Source: Branchiostoma floridae (taxonomy: Eukaryota > Chordata > Leptocardii > Amphioxiformes > Branchiostomatidae). Taken from it: a stretch of 64,000 bases of DNA. The notes beneath the pieces are model-generated. The model was not told the DNA's origin. It ran no database searches and worked only from the letters and a program-made list of their open reading frames with translations. The DNA lies in NCBI RefSeq assembly GCF_000003815.2, contig NC_049980.1, positions 25,936,272 through 26,000,271 of the forward strand, given 5' to 3'. Position 1 is the stretch's first letter. Every line of letters begins with the position of its first letter. Below, in pieces: positions 20,201-37,800 of the stretch. The position numbers and the translations under genes are program-made.

Positions 20201-22878
20201 ATTTGGCCATAACGCACATCTGGCATAGGGCATGGACACAGTCATCACTCAATGAACACATAAATGAACACTTCTTTTTTTTTTATTGTTAGAAAAAGAA
20301 GATTAATCCAGTTCTGTTACATGGTTGACTTTGATAAATACATGTACCATTATCTGAGGTGTAGTGACTCCTTACTTTGCAGCTTATGTACTGCTGCCTG
20401 TAACAGCCTTGAATTGAAGATGTAGCCTATAAAATGATTTATTAACTACCATAACTAATCAGTTAACTCCAATAACATTGCACCTGTCAACCTAATGTCT
20501 CCATGTTGTTATAAAGTAACCCTGTCAGCACCACAAACATTGCAATGTTCCCACATCTCATACTTTTACATATCCACCAGTCCTCATGACGTGTATGTGA
20601 TCAAATATGTCTCTTGACAAAGAAAAACGGAGACATATCTACAAATGTAGTCTTACACTACCAGATATCATTATACCTACATGTACAGTCAGTTCTCTTC
20701 TGAATTCTAACCTCATGGCAGTTAAGACTATATACAGTGAAGTTACGTAGCTTTAGTCTAGTTTTAGACAAATAGAAAGTGTTCCCTATCAATTGCAAGG
20801 AGTAGCTACTCATGGAGAAATATCAGAATGTTGAGTACAAAACATACACAGCTTAGTTCACAGGCATTGTTAACTAAGTTACCTAATGTCAAAACTATGT
20901 ACATAACCAGCCTGGATATAAAGTTGACAGAAACAAGATGGGATGAAATCACCCGACAGAGGAAGATGTACATGCATAAATGACCTCAGAAGGAGGAAAA
21001 CGGCCAACTGGATTTACAAGTGCCTTGCAAGTTCTTAAGGCTACTAGTATGTAAGGTCTACATGTGGTTTAGTACACAGACATATCCATTGAATTCTAAA
21101 TTTAAACAGTAAGTAAACAGGACGTTTAGCTGGATACACTTGTGATACCTTTTGTTTTAGTCAAAGCCAGGGAGACTTTCATTGCCCATCTACAAATGTA
21201 CAAACATCCTTCCCTTTCTGAAAGGACTCTCAGTGCAAACAGAATCCGATGTATAGAAAAGCTGTAACATTGTTTTTCTGAACTCTTTAAAGGGGAGATT
21301 ATCTCATTTACAGTTTAATAGGTGACTGAACTGAAAAGGTTCTGAGTGCACGTCTAGACTGTGAAAATGATTCTAGGTCCCCAAAACTTTTCTTTTGGCT
21401 GGGTTATTGGGGACTTGGGGTCGAGTACCACAACAAAATGTCAACATTATCTTCATGCAGACTTTCCAATACCTCAGCAGCACCTCACTTGAAAAGAACC
21501 CTACTAAGGCTTACCTACAAAGAAAGCCACTGAATGCATGCGAGCTGAGCTAAGTTCCACATGGTCATAACATTTCCACACATATTCAATAATTCTGGTC
21601 ATGCACAAAGAGAAACTTTATCCATTACCACCACATATCATAAACTCCCCTCCACAAACAATATGCTAGACTTTAAAGACCATCCAGTCTGCTTCCTTTC
21701 CCTAAGACTTGTTAGAAAATTTCTAGCTATACATGTGGTATAAAATAGTCTTGTAACCCAGAGGTTTAAGCTTGGTCTGAGTCTCATCGTCACTAGGAAC
21801 CCTAACTAATTCACTGTTCTTTCACTGGTTATTACTGTTGTGCTTCCATTTTGTACACATTCCTACAACAATCTACTTCTTAAGGCAATCAAAATACACA
21901 ATATTCCTTTCAGTTGTATGAAAATATGCCTTTCCCTGCACAGTTGTATACCAGTCAAACTTTTGACTGCATTGCACAGAGTTTCATTCTTGTCCACATC
22001 GTGAAAAACACTGGTAATACAAACCCCACAACAACTTCTCAGTGATTATATTTTGCACAGTTCAAAGACCTGGTCTTTATGACACAAAGCAGACAGTAAA
22101 AACAACAACACTTTATCCTAAAGATCTGACATAAAAAGGTCTAAGCTGGGATATCCGGTCACCAAATGCTGAAGATAATCATAAAGATAACCAGGAACCG
22201 CCACATTGGGGAACTACAGCATTTTGGGATGACAATTATGTGTTGAAATAAATGCCATAGTAAAGTCTAGTGAGTACATAACACTACAACATTAGCGTTA
22301 ATTCAACATGTTAAGGACAATATGAAAGCATTTTTAGTTTTGACTCAAGAACTGAGCTTGTCCACACAATTTAAGACAAAATATACATGCAACAGTAAAT
22401 GTACATACAAAGGACACAGACACACAAAAATTAGGCTTTTTCCCTGTAAGTACTGTGTGTCAGAAAGCAAATTGGTGTGAAGCTTTAAAGGCAATGTTCT
22501 GATCAGAACAAGTATAAATTTCCAATACAAATATACTAAGATTGGTCACCACTACAATCAGTTGGAAGAAGTTCAGACAAAGTATATCTTACTTTCATCA
22601 CCTTGTAACAATCTCGAGTACCGTGTGACAGTATACCAAAGTACACATCACCATCGGAAGATGGAACATATCTCTGTACAAAACCCCCTCACATTTGTGG
22701 TTGTCCTCTCTCTGTACTAGGGCAGTTACCAGCATTGAAGTACAAAAACTGGGTCCAAGGTGCTAGCAAAGTGGTCTAAAGAGATGTCCCATATTTGACT
22801 TGAGTCAACACCCCAGTCAGAAGACCCTGTCCATATCCCGCAACCTTGCAACACAGAAAGAGTATTGCACCCCCCCGT
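17252..22878. other. MIB1/SRC tail-to-tail intergenic region with 3' UTRs
   Basis: No coding exon was recognised between the two convergent stop codons. A plus-strand AATAAA at 19674-19679 could end a long MIB1 3' UTR. A minus-strand AATAAA (TTTATT at 20438-20443) could serve the kinase. The stretch also holds a MITE (17779-17991), a G homopolymer near 18419, and one copy of a recurring motif (ATCCAGTTGCTTGAATAACT) near 20178. The rest is AT-rich and featureless. Confidence 0.5.
17779..17991 (+). mobile_element. 213-bp palindromic MITE with TA target duplication (copy 1)
   Basis: Bounded by TA on both sides, with termini CTGTAAATGCAGAAA and TTAAATGCATTTACAG. The interior is rich in CGCGGTGGTTT, CGCGGTTTTCGC and AAAACCACC, so the whole element folds back on itself. 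The TA flanks fit Tc1/mariner-type insertion (inference). An inverted copy of almost the same length is at 46140-46351. Confidence 0.88.
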
Positions 22879-28979
<6,101 letters not shown>

Positions 28980-29079
28980 NNNNNNNNNNNNNNNNNNNNN
29001 NNNNNNNNNNNNNNNNNNNNNNNNNNNNNNNNNNNNNNNNNNNNNNNNNNNNNNNNNNNNNNNNNNNNNNNNNNNNNNN
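28980..29079. other. Assembly gap of exactly 100 N
   Basis: One hundred Ns, the usual length for a gap of unknown size. The gap cuts the first coding exon of the Src kinase. Sequence to its left is in frame (LKYQAKDDTV); sequence to its right is not coding in that frame. Confidence 0.99.
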
Positions 29080-31060
29080 TGCTAACTACTGCATGTCCTG
29101 GTTGGAAATGAAAGTCACAACATTTAAGAAAACTGTTTCGGAACCTTTGGCAGCTAGAAAAAGGCACAATGCAGGAGGCTAGGAAAATGGAAAGGTATAA
29201 TAGATTAAGGTAATCATTGGCTTTTAGCAGCCAATCCCAGCCATAATGGGTATAATTAGCTGTACCAGGAAATTGTGGTAGCTAGGTTATATTAGCAAAT
29301 CAACTAGTATAATAGCCCTGAATTGAGTCTTCCTTAATTAAAAAGATAGAAGGTCTCATGAGAATGGAGCATATATTATTAGCCTACATTTGAGGCTAAA
29401 TCCAATCTTTGGTCTCTCACTTTCAAGTTTCATCTTTTTACATCAGAAACATACATCTTCTTACATTTAAGACATTTTTCCTCTCAGGTTTCATACATGA
29501 TGTCATCATTTTTATGAAAACATAGAAAGGGGACCTTTTATTTGACAGAGATGAGCAATGCCGATTGTTCAAATTGCTGTAATTTTTAGGTGAGAAGTAC
29601 AGGTTTTGTGTACCATATCACATTGACAAACAAACACCTATCCCAGCCCAGCAGTGGCTATGGAGCAGCTTGTTCCAGCTGGCCCCAGGCAGACAACCTG
29701 AGCATTAACAAGGTTGTAGAGATCAGATAACATCTGAGGCCATTTGTCCACGTAGCTCGAAAGTAGCTCAACAAGTTTTAGCCATATGCCGCCCATAGAA
29801 AGTCAAACATTAATCTAATTAAATTACCTCCAATTTATGCTCAAACAGATCCATAAGGAATGCAAGCACAAAATTAACATCAGTTAGCCGTATAGCCTTG
29901 CATATTTCTGGGAAGGTTATCTGAGGGAAACATAAGTGATGTTAAAAAGTTGACCACTGAAGTGTTGTCAGATGAGGTGCTTTCAAATTGTGTTTTGTCA
30001 CATCCTATAGGCTTGGACTATGGTATGCAGGAGCCAAAGCAAAAAAAAAAAAAAGACTGTTTCCAACATAATATATTAAATGTTCTTTTGTGTTGTAAAC
30101 TGGGACAAAATGCTACATATACTTTTCAATTTAATTCTTTTTGCACACCTGCCCCATAAATTTTACAACTAAAATTTATGTCATTTATGGGTTCAGTGAA
30201 TAATGTTGATGTCAGAAAAAACATTAATTATGTATGGTTGAAATGGCAGCACAGCTAGCACAGTTTAGATAGGAAGTATAATTTATGCTATGCAATATGT
30301 GTCATGCTGATTTGGACTCATGTAAGTTGATATACAAGTAAGGGTGGGGATTACAAGAGGAAATGACATAACCACACAAGTTGTATTTCTTATCCTCTTG
30401 ACAGTACATAACCTGACAAGACAAATCACCAGACATTCCATGAAGGCTTGATAGATAAGCACATCCCTGCTAATCAGTTTCCTTTCTAATTTTCTGCTCT
30501 GTCCCATCTTCCTGCACCTGTCTCTTAACTACTGTATAAAAGTAGACATGCACATTAATTTTATGATGAAAAATATCAAGTGCCAGTTACAAGTTATAAT
30601 GGGGATTTCCCATTCTATAAAGTTCTGGTCTCCTGTACTGAGAAAGATGAATGGTACATCAACTTATCACAGTATAAATATGTCAATGAACGTTAGACAT
30701 CCAGGTAGAACATTAGCCTGATTAAATCTTGCATATAGCAGCCCACCCACCATCCGCCGGCCTCATCGGGCGCCAGTTACAGCCCTAGACGGTGATAGTT
30801 TGTGTTACACAGACTAGTAGAATTTTACATGATACAAAATGAATCAAGAAGCTGGATGAATTCTCTTTAGACTCTATTAGAGTCAGATGTTTCCACTATC
30901 TTTCATCCATTAACATTTCTCAGACAATGTCTGATCTGATGACAGATGGTGGATGATATCTTAAATGTCTGAATCTTTAAGGAAGTCAACAAACTGCTTG
31001 ATTCATTTTGTATCATGCAACTTTGTAAATACTATAAGTATAACTGTACTTTAACATCAC
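29080..31060. other. Non-coding, between the kinase 5' coding exon and the LINE debris
   Basis: AT-rich sequence with no recognised exon. It probably belongs to the 5' intron of the Src kinase if that gene starts near 33.2 kb. The only features are an A homopolymer near 30040 and short palindromes. Confidence 0.45.
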
Positions 31061-31070
31061 TGTCATTGGG

Positions 31071-31225
31071 GCCCAGGCACTGGAAAGACTGCAAGGCAGG
31101 GCTGCATGGATGGCTGCCAATGACTATCATAGGGCCAGTAGCATAAAAGAAATGCTGGGAAACCTACAATGGCCTCCCCTTGCTGACAGAAGGAGAGATA
31201 CCTGTCTTACCACATTTTACAAATC
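31071..31225 (+). mobile_element. LINE reverse-transcriptase C-terminal fragment, plus strand
   Basis: From about 31077 the plus strand encodes ALERLQGRAAWMAANDYHRA and then a stretch containing MLGNLQWPPLADRRRDT and FYK. This lines up with the neighbouring minus-strand element (VQRRAARVTLNDYRQ, SDLQWRPLSERRRNARLTFF). It is a relic of the domain after the RT of a CR1/L2/Jockey-type LINE. It decays after about 31225, though a PRTV block near 31358 may be more of it. Confidence 0.8.
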
Positions 31226-31443
31226 TAAGAAGCCACATGTGTAAATTCCAGTTAATTCCAGCAAAAAGAAAATTTTCTTTTTTTTGTACTACAATCCCCG
31301 ACAGTCGAGGACCACACACTACCCAACACCCACACACACACACATACACACAGGGATGCCTCGAACTGTTGGAATTGGATGGATAGAGGGTAACGAAGAA
31401 GACATCAGCCCCACTTGTGCACAGCTGAATTCATCAAGGGAAA

Positions 31444-32564
31444 GCATCTGCATCTGCATCTGCATCTGCATAGGATACCCCCAAATGACCCCGCGAGGGG
31501 CAAAAGTAGGGGGGGGAGCTGAGGCTCCCGGGTTAGGGCGGGCAGGCCGCCTGCCTGGCACGGAAGTGCTCAACGTTGGGAGCACTTACAACCGTGCCAG
31601 GCAGGGCATTCCACTCGGGAATTGTGCGTGGGAAAAAAGAATGTTTGTAGATATCGGTGCGTGCAAATATGTGTTGATATTTGAAGTCGTGACTACCCCG
31701 GGTGCGCCCTTGGGCAGGCTTCAGAATATTGCTGGCGTCTATGTTAATATTATTGTTGACTACTTTATAGAAAAAGGTGAGGCGGGCGTTCCTCCTCCTT
31801 TCGGAGAGAGGGCGCCACTGCAGGTCTGAAAGCATTTGTGTCACGCTGCTAGTCTGCCGGTAGTCATTTAGGGTCACTCGGGCTGCCCTGCGCTGGACGG
31901 CCTCCACCGCCTGTATCCCTTTGTTGGTGTACGGGTCCCAGACGATGGCACTATATTCCAAGTGAGGCCGTACCAGCGCTTTGTAACAAGTGGCCTTGAC
32001 CCTAGATGGACAATGGGTCAAGTTGCGCCGAATGACTCCTAGGACCTTACCAGCTTTGCTAGTGGCGTGGTTGATATGGGTGTCCCACCGCAAATCGTCG
32101 GACAGTTGTACTCCAAGATAGGGGTGGGACTTAACACCGGTAAGGGCTTCTCCACAGAGGGAGTACTGAGTTATGATGGGGTGCTTTTTACGGGTGATAT
32201 GGAGGATGTGACATTTAGAGGGGTTGAACGACATGAGCCAACGATTTTGCCATTCTGTTAGCGCATCGAGGTCAGACTGCAGCCCTTGTGCATCAGAAGG
32301 CTTGCTGATAGTTCGATAAATCAAGCAATCGTCAGCAAACAGTCGAACATGTGAGTCTACGGAATCGGGTAGGTCATTACTGTAGAGCAGGAATAGCAGA
32401 GGGCCTAACACAGTACCCTGCGGAACTCCAGAGGTGACCTTGACAGCTTTAGATGTTCCACCGTCAAAGACAACCCTCTGGGTTCTCTCCGTAAAGCAAG
32501 GCTCTTCCATCTTGTGACCTGACAGACATGACTTCAACTGTTTTGTTCCAGGCCCATTCAACAA
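31444..32564 (-). mobile_element. 5'-truncated CR1/L2/Jockey-type LINE with an open RT fragment
   Basis: A 343-codon minus-strand ORF (32564-31533) covers the last part of a non-LTR reverse transcriptase: SGVPQGTVLGPLLFLLYSND, the catalytic FADD box, YLGVQLSDDLRWDTHI (thumb), then the C-terminal block ending FFPRTIPEWNALPG. There is no endonuclease and no fingers N-terminus, as expected for 5' truncation. Downstream on the minus strand the copy ends in four tandem hexamers (GCAGAT, about 31444-31472), the kind of short 3' tandem repeat typical of CR1/L2 LINEs. The intact frame suggests a fairly young insertion. It faces the plus-strand relic at 31071-31225. Confidence 0.9.
31551..31604 (-). 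other. Long hairpin at the 3' end of the LINE ORF
   Basis: CTGCCTGGCACGG (31551-31563) pairs perfectly with CCGTGCCAGGCAG (31592-31604), and AAGTGCTC (31564-31571) pairs with GAGCACTT (31580-31587). A 4-nt bulge and an 8-nt loop complete a 21-bp stem. It overlaps the last codons of the RT ORF. Confidence 0.8.
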
Positions 32565-32999
32565 GATAAAGCCAGGCTACCCATGTGCACTTAGGGGGTC
32601 CTGTGGGGCATGTTTATGTGTCCTGGTCTGGGCAGGGCAAAAATTGGAATGATTTCCATAACTGATAGAGCACCCTTTTACAAAACAACCAAAATAGGGT
32701 GCTGGAACAAGAATATTTACTTCCAAGTACTCTCTCACTCCTGTGGTGTAGTCTTCATGCATACAGATATCTGGACATGACTGGTTGACATGCATGTGTT
32801 GGGCTGGGTCTGTCCCTTTGTGACTCATTCACTGAGACTTGAAACAAATTATGTAGGGACTCTTACGACAATACTGACTATTATTTGAGATCTACAGCAG
32901 ATAACGGTGGTACACGAGCTGCTACAGTGTTGATATAAAAACGGCAGTCACAGTACAGGCTAGATCGTTTAAATCCGGCAACAACAGTGGCCCAGTTTG

Positions 33000-33530
33000 A
33001 AGTCTGACAACTGGCCGGAAGTCTTCCCCAAAACGCAACCCCTTTCAACACCACCGGTATAAACGCTGTTACGCTACAGTCCAGTCACAAGAAACGTTGT
33101 AACGTTTTACCTTACTCTACGTGCAGAACATTGTCCTCTCCGGAGCAGGGTCGGGAGAAGGAAGTTTCAGTCCTTGGACGAGAACGTTGCTTGATGTTGA
33201 ATACTGGTTCACGATACTTCCTTACAATAGGCGACTGCCATATTTCCTGTCACAACAGAGCGGAAGTCAGGGAGCGCACCTAGCGGCGCAAAATCTTGAA
33301 CTGCACCCATTGTTTGCATACATCAGGCATACATCAAGGAGGTGATATAACCTCCTTGCATACATCACTTGACACATGAAAGCTACATATAAATTTAAAT
33401 AAGCTTTAGAAAGTGAATGTGTGATGTCAATTTCTTGTGCAGGTGACACGAAGTTTATTAGCTGGCGTATAAGTTTGAGCAAGTAACGTAAAGTGGTGAA
33501 AGTGAAAATATACCGGAAGTGATTTTTACT
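33000..33530 (-). promoter_or_regulatory. Probable promoter / 5' UTR zone of the Src kinase
   Basis: More CpG-rich than its surroundings, with ETS/GABP-type sites at 33015-33022 (CCGGAAGT), 33260-33267 (GCGGAAGT) and 33513-33520 (CCGGAAGT), and further TTCC cores nearby. A possible minus-strand donor (GTAAG|GTAAAACG) lies near 33110. The placement is an inference; no transcript start can be read directly. Confidence 0.4.
33335..33358. repeat. Short perfect hairpin CAAGGAGGT...ACCTCCTTG
   Basis: A 9-bp stem with a 6-nt loop (GATATA), flanked on both sides by GCATACATCA. Similar CAAGGAG hairpins occur at about 33858-33889 and a half site near 34156, suggesting a small local repeat family. Confidence 0.6.
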
Positions 33531-34818
33531 AACAGGAAGTATATTAGGCAAGCCCAACTACAGGGAGGAAAGGGAGAGTTATTTTGACTTTCTTAGTTTA
33601 TAAATGCTCAATTGATTGTAATATCTTATCGCATATTAATATAATATATATTATAATGACAAGTATATTTATATTTCAACTTCTATGTGATAATTTTTAC
33701 GGTACATTTCGTATCAAATTTTTAGAAAACCGTTACCTATTCTATATATGGTATAACCTGCTTGAAACACAGCCTGATGGGATAGTTTAGGGGAGCCACA
33801 GTTTTCTTTGTGCTGTGTATTCCAAGGAGCTCCTTTTATATTTTGAACCTTCCAATCAAGGAGCTTTTATATGATAAAAGCTCCTTGTTCCAATATATTT
33901 TAATCAAAACCCAAATATCACCACGATGAACGAGAACGCTTGTTTGAACGTTTCCCTGTTGAACAAATTAGGTATTACACTGCAGTTTTTGGAAACTGAA
34001 GACACTGCCAAACCTTGACCAATCAGGGCTAAGGATGTTGTAGATCATTCAACCACCCATCTTCTGATGGAGGAAGGGCTAAATAGCTTCTTTCTCTGAG
34101 CTGTTGCACAAGCCTAAAGTATCTCTAAAGATATCATTGGTTACAGTCAACTCCAATCAAGGAGATGTTTATATGTCGTTCAATTCTATGATGGGCATTG
34201 CTGTCATCTGAGCAGTTTCCTAGTTCTCATAAAAAAATTGGCCTTGCAATCAGTTGGAAGGCAGCTCAGCTTATCTACTAGTATTTGATCATGTAGGGCA
34301 CAATATACAGTTACATAAGGTAAAAATTGTTAACAAATACACATTGAATAATCAAAGTGATTATAAATGCCCAGTTTGAGATTCAATAACGGCCTTAAAC
34401 TTCTCTCTCTGCATTCACTTCAGAGACACACCAAATTACAAAATATTTTTTTTAATTCAAAGATAACCATTTATCAGTCTTTTCACCATTGAACTTTATG
34501 CTTACGTGCTGAATGTAGAAACTAGCAGTGGAGGCTGTTTTTTCCCTCCACAGTGTAACAGGAAGCTTGTCGAACCATCACACTTTTTTGGGGTAGTAAT
34601 AAAATATTGAATATGCAAATGCTATAGTAGATAAACTGACATGGAACAAAAATATATACGTTTAAAAATAATATATAACAATTTGCTTGATTTGACTTTC
34701 CAATAAAAACAATCGTGTCATATACTGTTCTTCAATACAAAACTGATCTTACAATGCATCCTTCCGTACCCCCCATTACTTGGTACACTCCAATTTGATT
34801 GTTAGTTGAGGCGGCAGC
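33531..34818. other. SRC/HDAC divergent intergenic region and HDAC 5' flank
   Basis: AT-rich with no recognised exon. It contains palindromic CAAGGAGCTTTTAT / ATAAAAGCTCCTTG at about 33858-33889. The last 100 bp before 34819 hold a CCAAT box near 34790 and a good start context (GGCAGCATGG). Confidence 0.5.
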
Positions 34819-37800
34819 ATGGCGTACACACAACCGGCTGGAAAGCGGAAAATCTGCTACTACTACGATGGTAAGTAGTGCATTCCCGATAGAATCTTAC
34901 ACATGGATTAATGCTTACATTCTAGAGACCACTTTGAGCAGAGTTACGGTGAACTGGCTGTGCTAGATAGTTTTTTCGGGGCAGTTTTTCCGGACCTGCA
35001 TATAGAACTTGAAACACTGGACCGCCGGGTGGCGCGCTTGCCAGACGGAACAACAAAGGACTAAAATTCGTGTTCGCCTTGCTTTGGGTTGAACAAGTTT
35101 ACCCAACATTTACTGTTTAGTGTTGGTCAAACTGTTCACCTGGTCCAGCTGAACTATTCGGTAGATGCTTTAGGCGTCTGCAGATCACACCAGACGAATT
35201 GTTGTAGATTCTCCCGCTCAAAATACTTCGTTTCTCTTCTGGTGCACAGCAACGTAAACGTCGTTTGTACTAGTTCAGGTTTGGGTAAACTAAAGGTGTT
35301 GGGAGAGGTGTCAGATAGCTTACTAGTATGTTATGATGGTAGGTACTTGGCCTCAACAGACATGATTTGTACCGTAAAACGTTGCAGCATATAAGCGTAC
35401 AAGTCAATAATTTTTGACATATTAATAATCATTTAACAATAATGATTACTGTCGGTATTATGCCAATGCATGTTACTGTAACATCCCAAATATACATCAC
35501 TTACATGTGCATTCCCCCTCAGCTCTGGAACCTTATAATTTACCCAGTTTCCAAAAATTAAAACTAATTTCTAGAACTCGTTACCACGGAAGTCTAGCCC
35601 TCTGTTCTGTTCTGTTGCATTGCATTCAGAAATGCTGTATTGCAGCTTGTTAGCTCAAAGTTGTTTTCCATTCCTTTCACACTATCAGGTGACATTGGCA
35701 ACTACTACTATGGCCAGGGTCACCCCATGAAGCCACATCGAATCCGCATGACCCACAACCTGTTACTCAACTATGGACTGTATCGAAAGATGGAAATCTA
35801 TGTAAGTGCACTACTTTCTGCATTCGAAGAATGTCTCGTATCATCGTTTTTTAATGGCGTACTGAAAGTTGTTTATGAAGAGAGAATGCAAGGCATAATG
35901 TCCAGACTCTATCTTTTGATTGTCATTTATTTGCTGAAGCAGGGCTCGAAATACTGGGTGCATGTGCACCCAGGTGCACCCAAAATTGGAACTGTGCACC
36001 CATTTTTTTTCAATATTTTCTTAGGTTTATGTATGGAAAGAGATCAAGTATACTAGTATACATCATATTCTTGACATCTAAGTGTTAGAAAGATAATAAA
36101 AATATCTGTCATGTTATTTGTTTAAGAATTTGATAGCTTGTAAGTTTTGTTAGTAGGTTTTTACATTCTACTTAAATTTAAGTGGTGCACCCAAAAATAT
36201 TTTGATGCACCCAATTTTTAAAGCTGGGTGCACCAGTGCACCTAATCCCAAAAATAAATTTCGAGCCCTGCTGAAGTGACTTTTTTATGAGCAATTTTTT
36301 GTGCAACTTGTTCCCAGCGGCCACACAAGGCTTCGTTTGAAGAGATGACTAAGTACCACAGCGATGACTACATCAAGTTCCTCCGTTCCATCCGGCCAGA
36401 CAACATGTCTGAGTACAGCAAACAGATGCAGAGATGTGAGCATTTCCAACCTCCCACTAGATAGATGTGTACATATCATGTGTAGAATTGAAAACAAGCT
36501 GCATGGCGAACTTGCTTCAGTGGTTTTAGAGCTCAGTGTACAAAATACTTTTCTGAACCAGGTTGCACAGTGTGCAACTGTGAGCATACATAACATTTTG
36601 CTATCTTATAAGCATGTTTGTTTCAAACTAGAAATTAAGGAACTTAAGAATAATAGTATCTATTAACTATATTGGAAACTTACAAAATTGACCTATGAAT
36701 TATTAACAATTTATAACGTTTATGACATTATTATACTATGCCATTGTCCATATTGTATATCTTAAAAATACATGTAAAAGTAAAACATAAATTTATTTCT
36801 GTGTTTTCATAGACAATTTATTGTTCTGTTCTTCCGATAATGTCAATCTGCTGAGGAATCGTCAATTACTGACATGTTTGGCTGATATGAAATGACGCTG
36901 CGTGGATCCATTTTTTCTTCCAAGTAAAATTGACAACAAAATGAAGTTCTGAGGCTCAAAATCTAGGTTGTGCACTGTGCAACCTCAGTTTAGAAGTAAC
37001 TTGCACCAAGCAACAAGTGGTTGCAATGTGCAAGTGGTATTTTGCACGCTGGGGCTTATGTGTGTTTTTCTGATGAAATGCTGTTTTTGGAGGTACTGAG
37101 GTGTATTTTTACTCTCCATTCTACAGTCAATGTAGGAGAGGACTGCCCGGTGTTTGATGGGCTATATGAGTTCTGCCAACTGTCAACAGGAGGATCTGTT
37201 GGTAAGTACATCAGCATGTTTCTCATTTATTCCTTATCTGCAGTTACACTGCCTTTGGAGAAACAAAACACTGAAATAACTTACCAGTTACCAGAACCAT
37301 CTATGCAAAATAAGTGTTTGAAAATATGTAGACAAAAGATTTCCGAGTACTGACCAAAACTCCTAGTATAAAGTTTTTAAATATCATGGATTGTAACACA
37401 TGCCATGATTGCATTTCTCTATTGACAGCTGGTGCAGTGAAGTTGAACAAGCAGCAGGCTGATATAGCAGTCAACTGGGCTGGCGGTCTTCACCACGCCA
37501 AGAAGTCCGAGGCCTCTGGATTCTGCTATGTCAACGACATTGTTCTCGCCATCCTTGAACTGCTCAAGTAAGGACACCAACTTTGAATATTCAGCACTTC
37601 ACATAGAAAGTTATTTTGAAATTTAGAATTATAAGAAAACAAAGCAGCTGTCTTCTTGCTTCACGTTAACATTGTAACTTGGAGTGTATTCATTTAATTA
37701 TTTGATAAAATGTCTTACAAGCCATTACAATTTACAGAAGTGATAATGCAACGTCAGCTCAGGATACCTCGCATAGATACAGGACTTTATCTACTTGGTC

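Noticed and set aside
31284-31829. 181-codon plus-strand ORF
   Set aside because: Overlaps the LINE RT on the opposite strand and starts in a CA microsatellite; low-complexity and without any domain.
31533-32564. 343-codon ORF as a host gene
   Set aside because: It is the longest ORF in the window but carries RT motifs and a LINE-type 3' hexamer tail; annotated as a mobile element.
35089-35394. 101-codon ORF in HDAC intron 1
   Set aside because: No known domain; sits between well-supported exons whose phases join without it.
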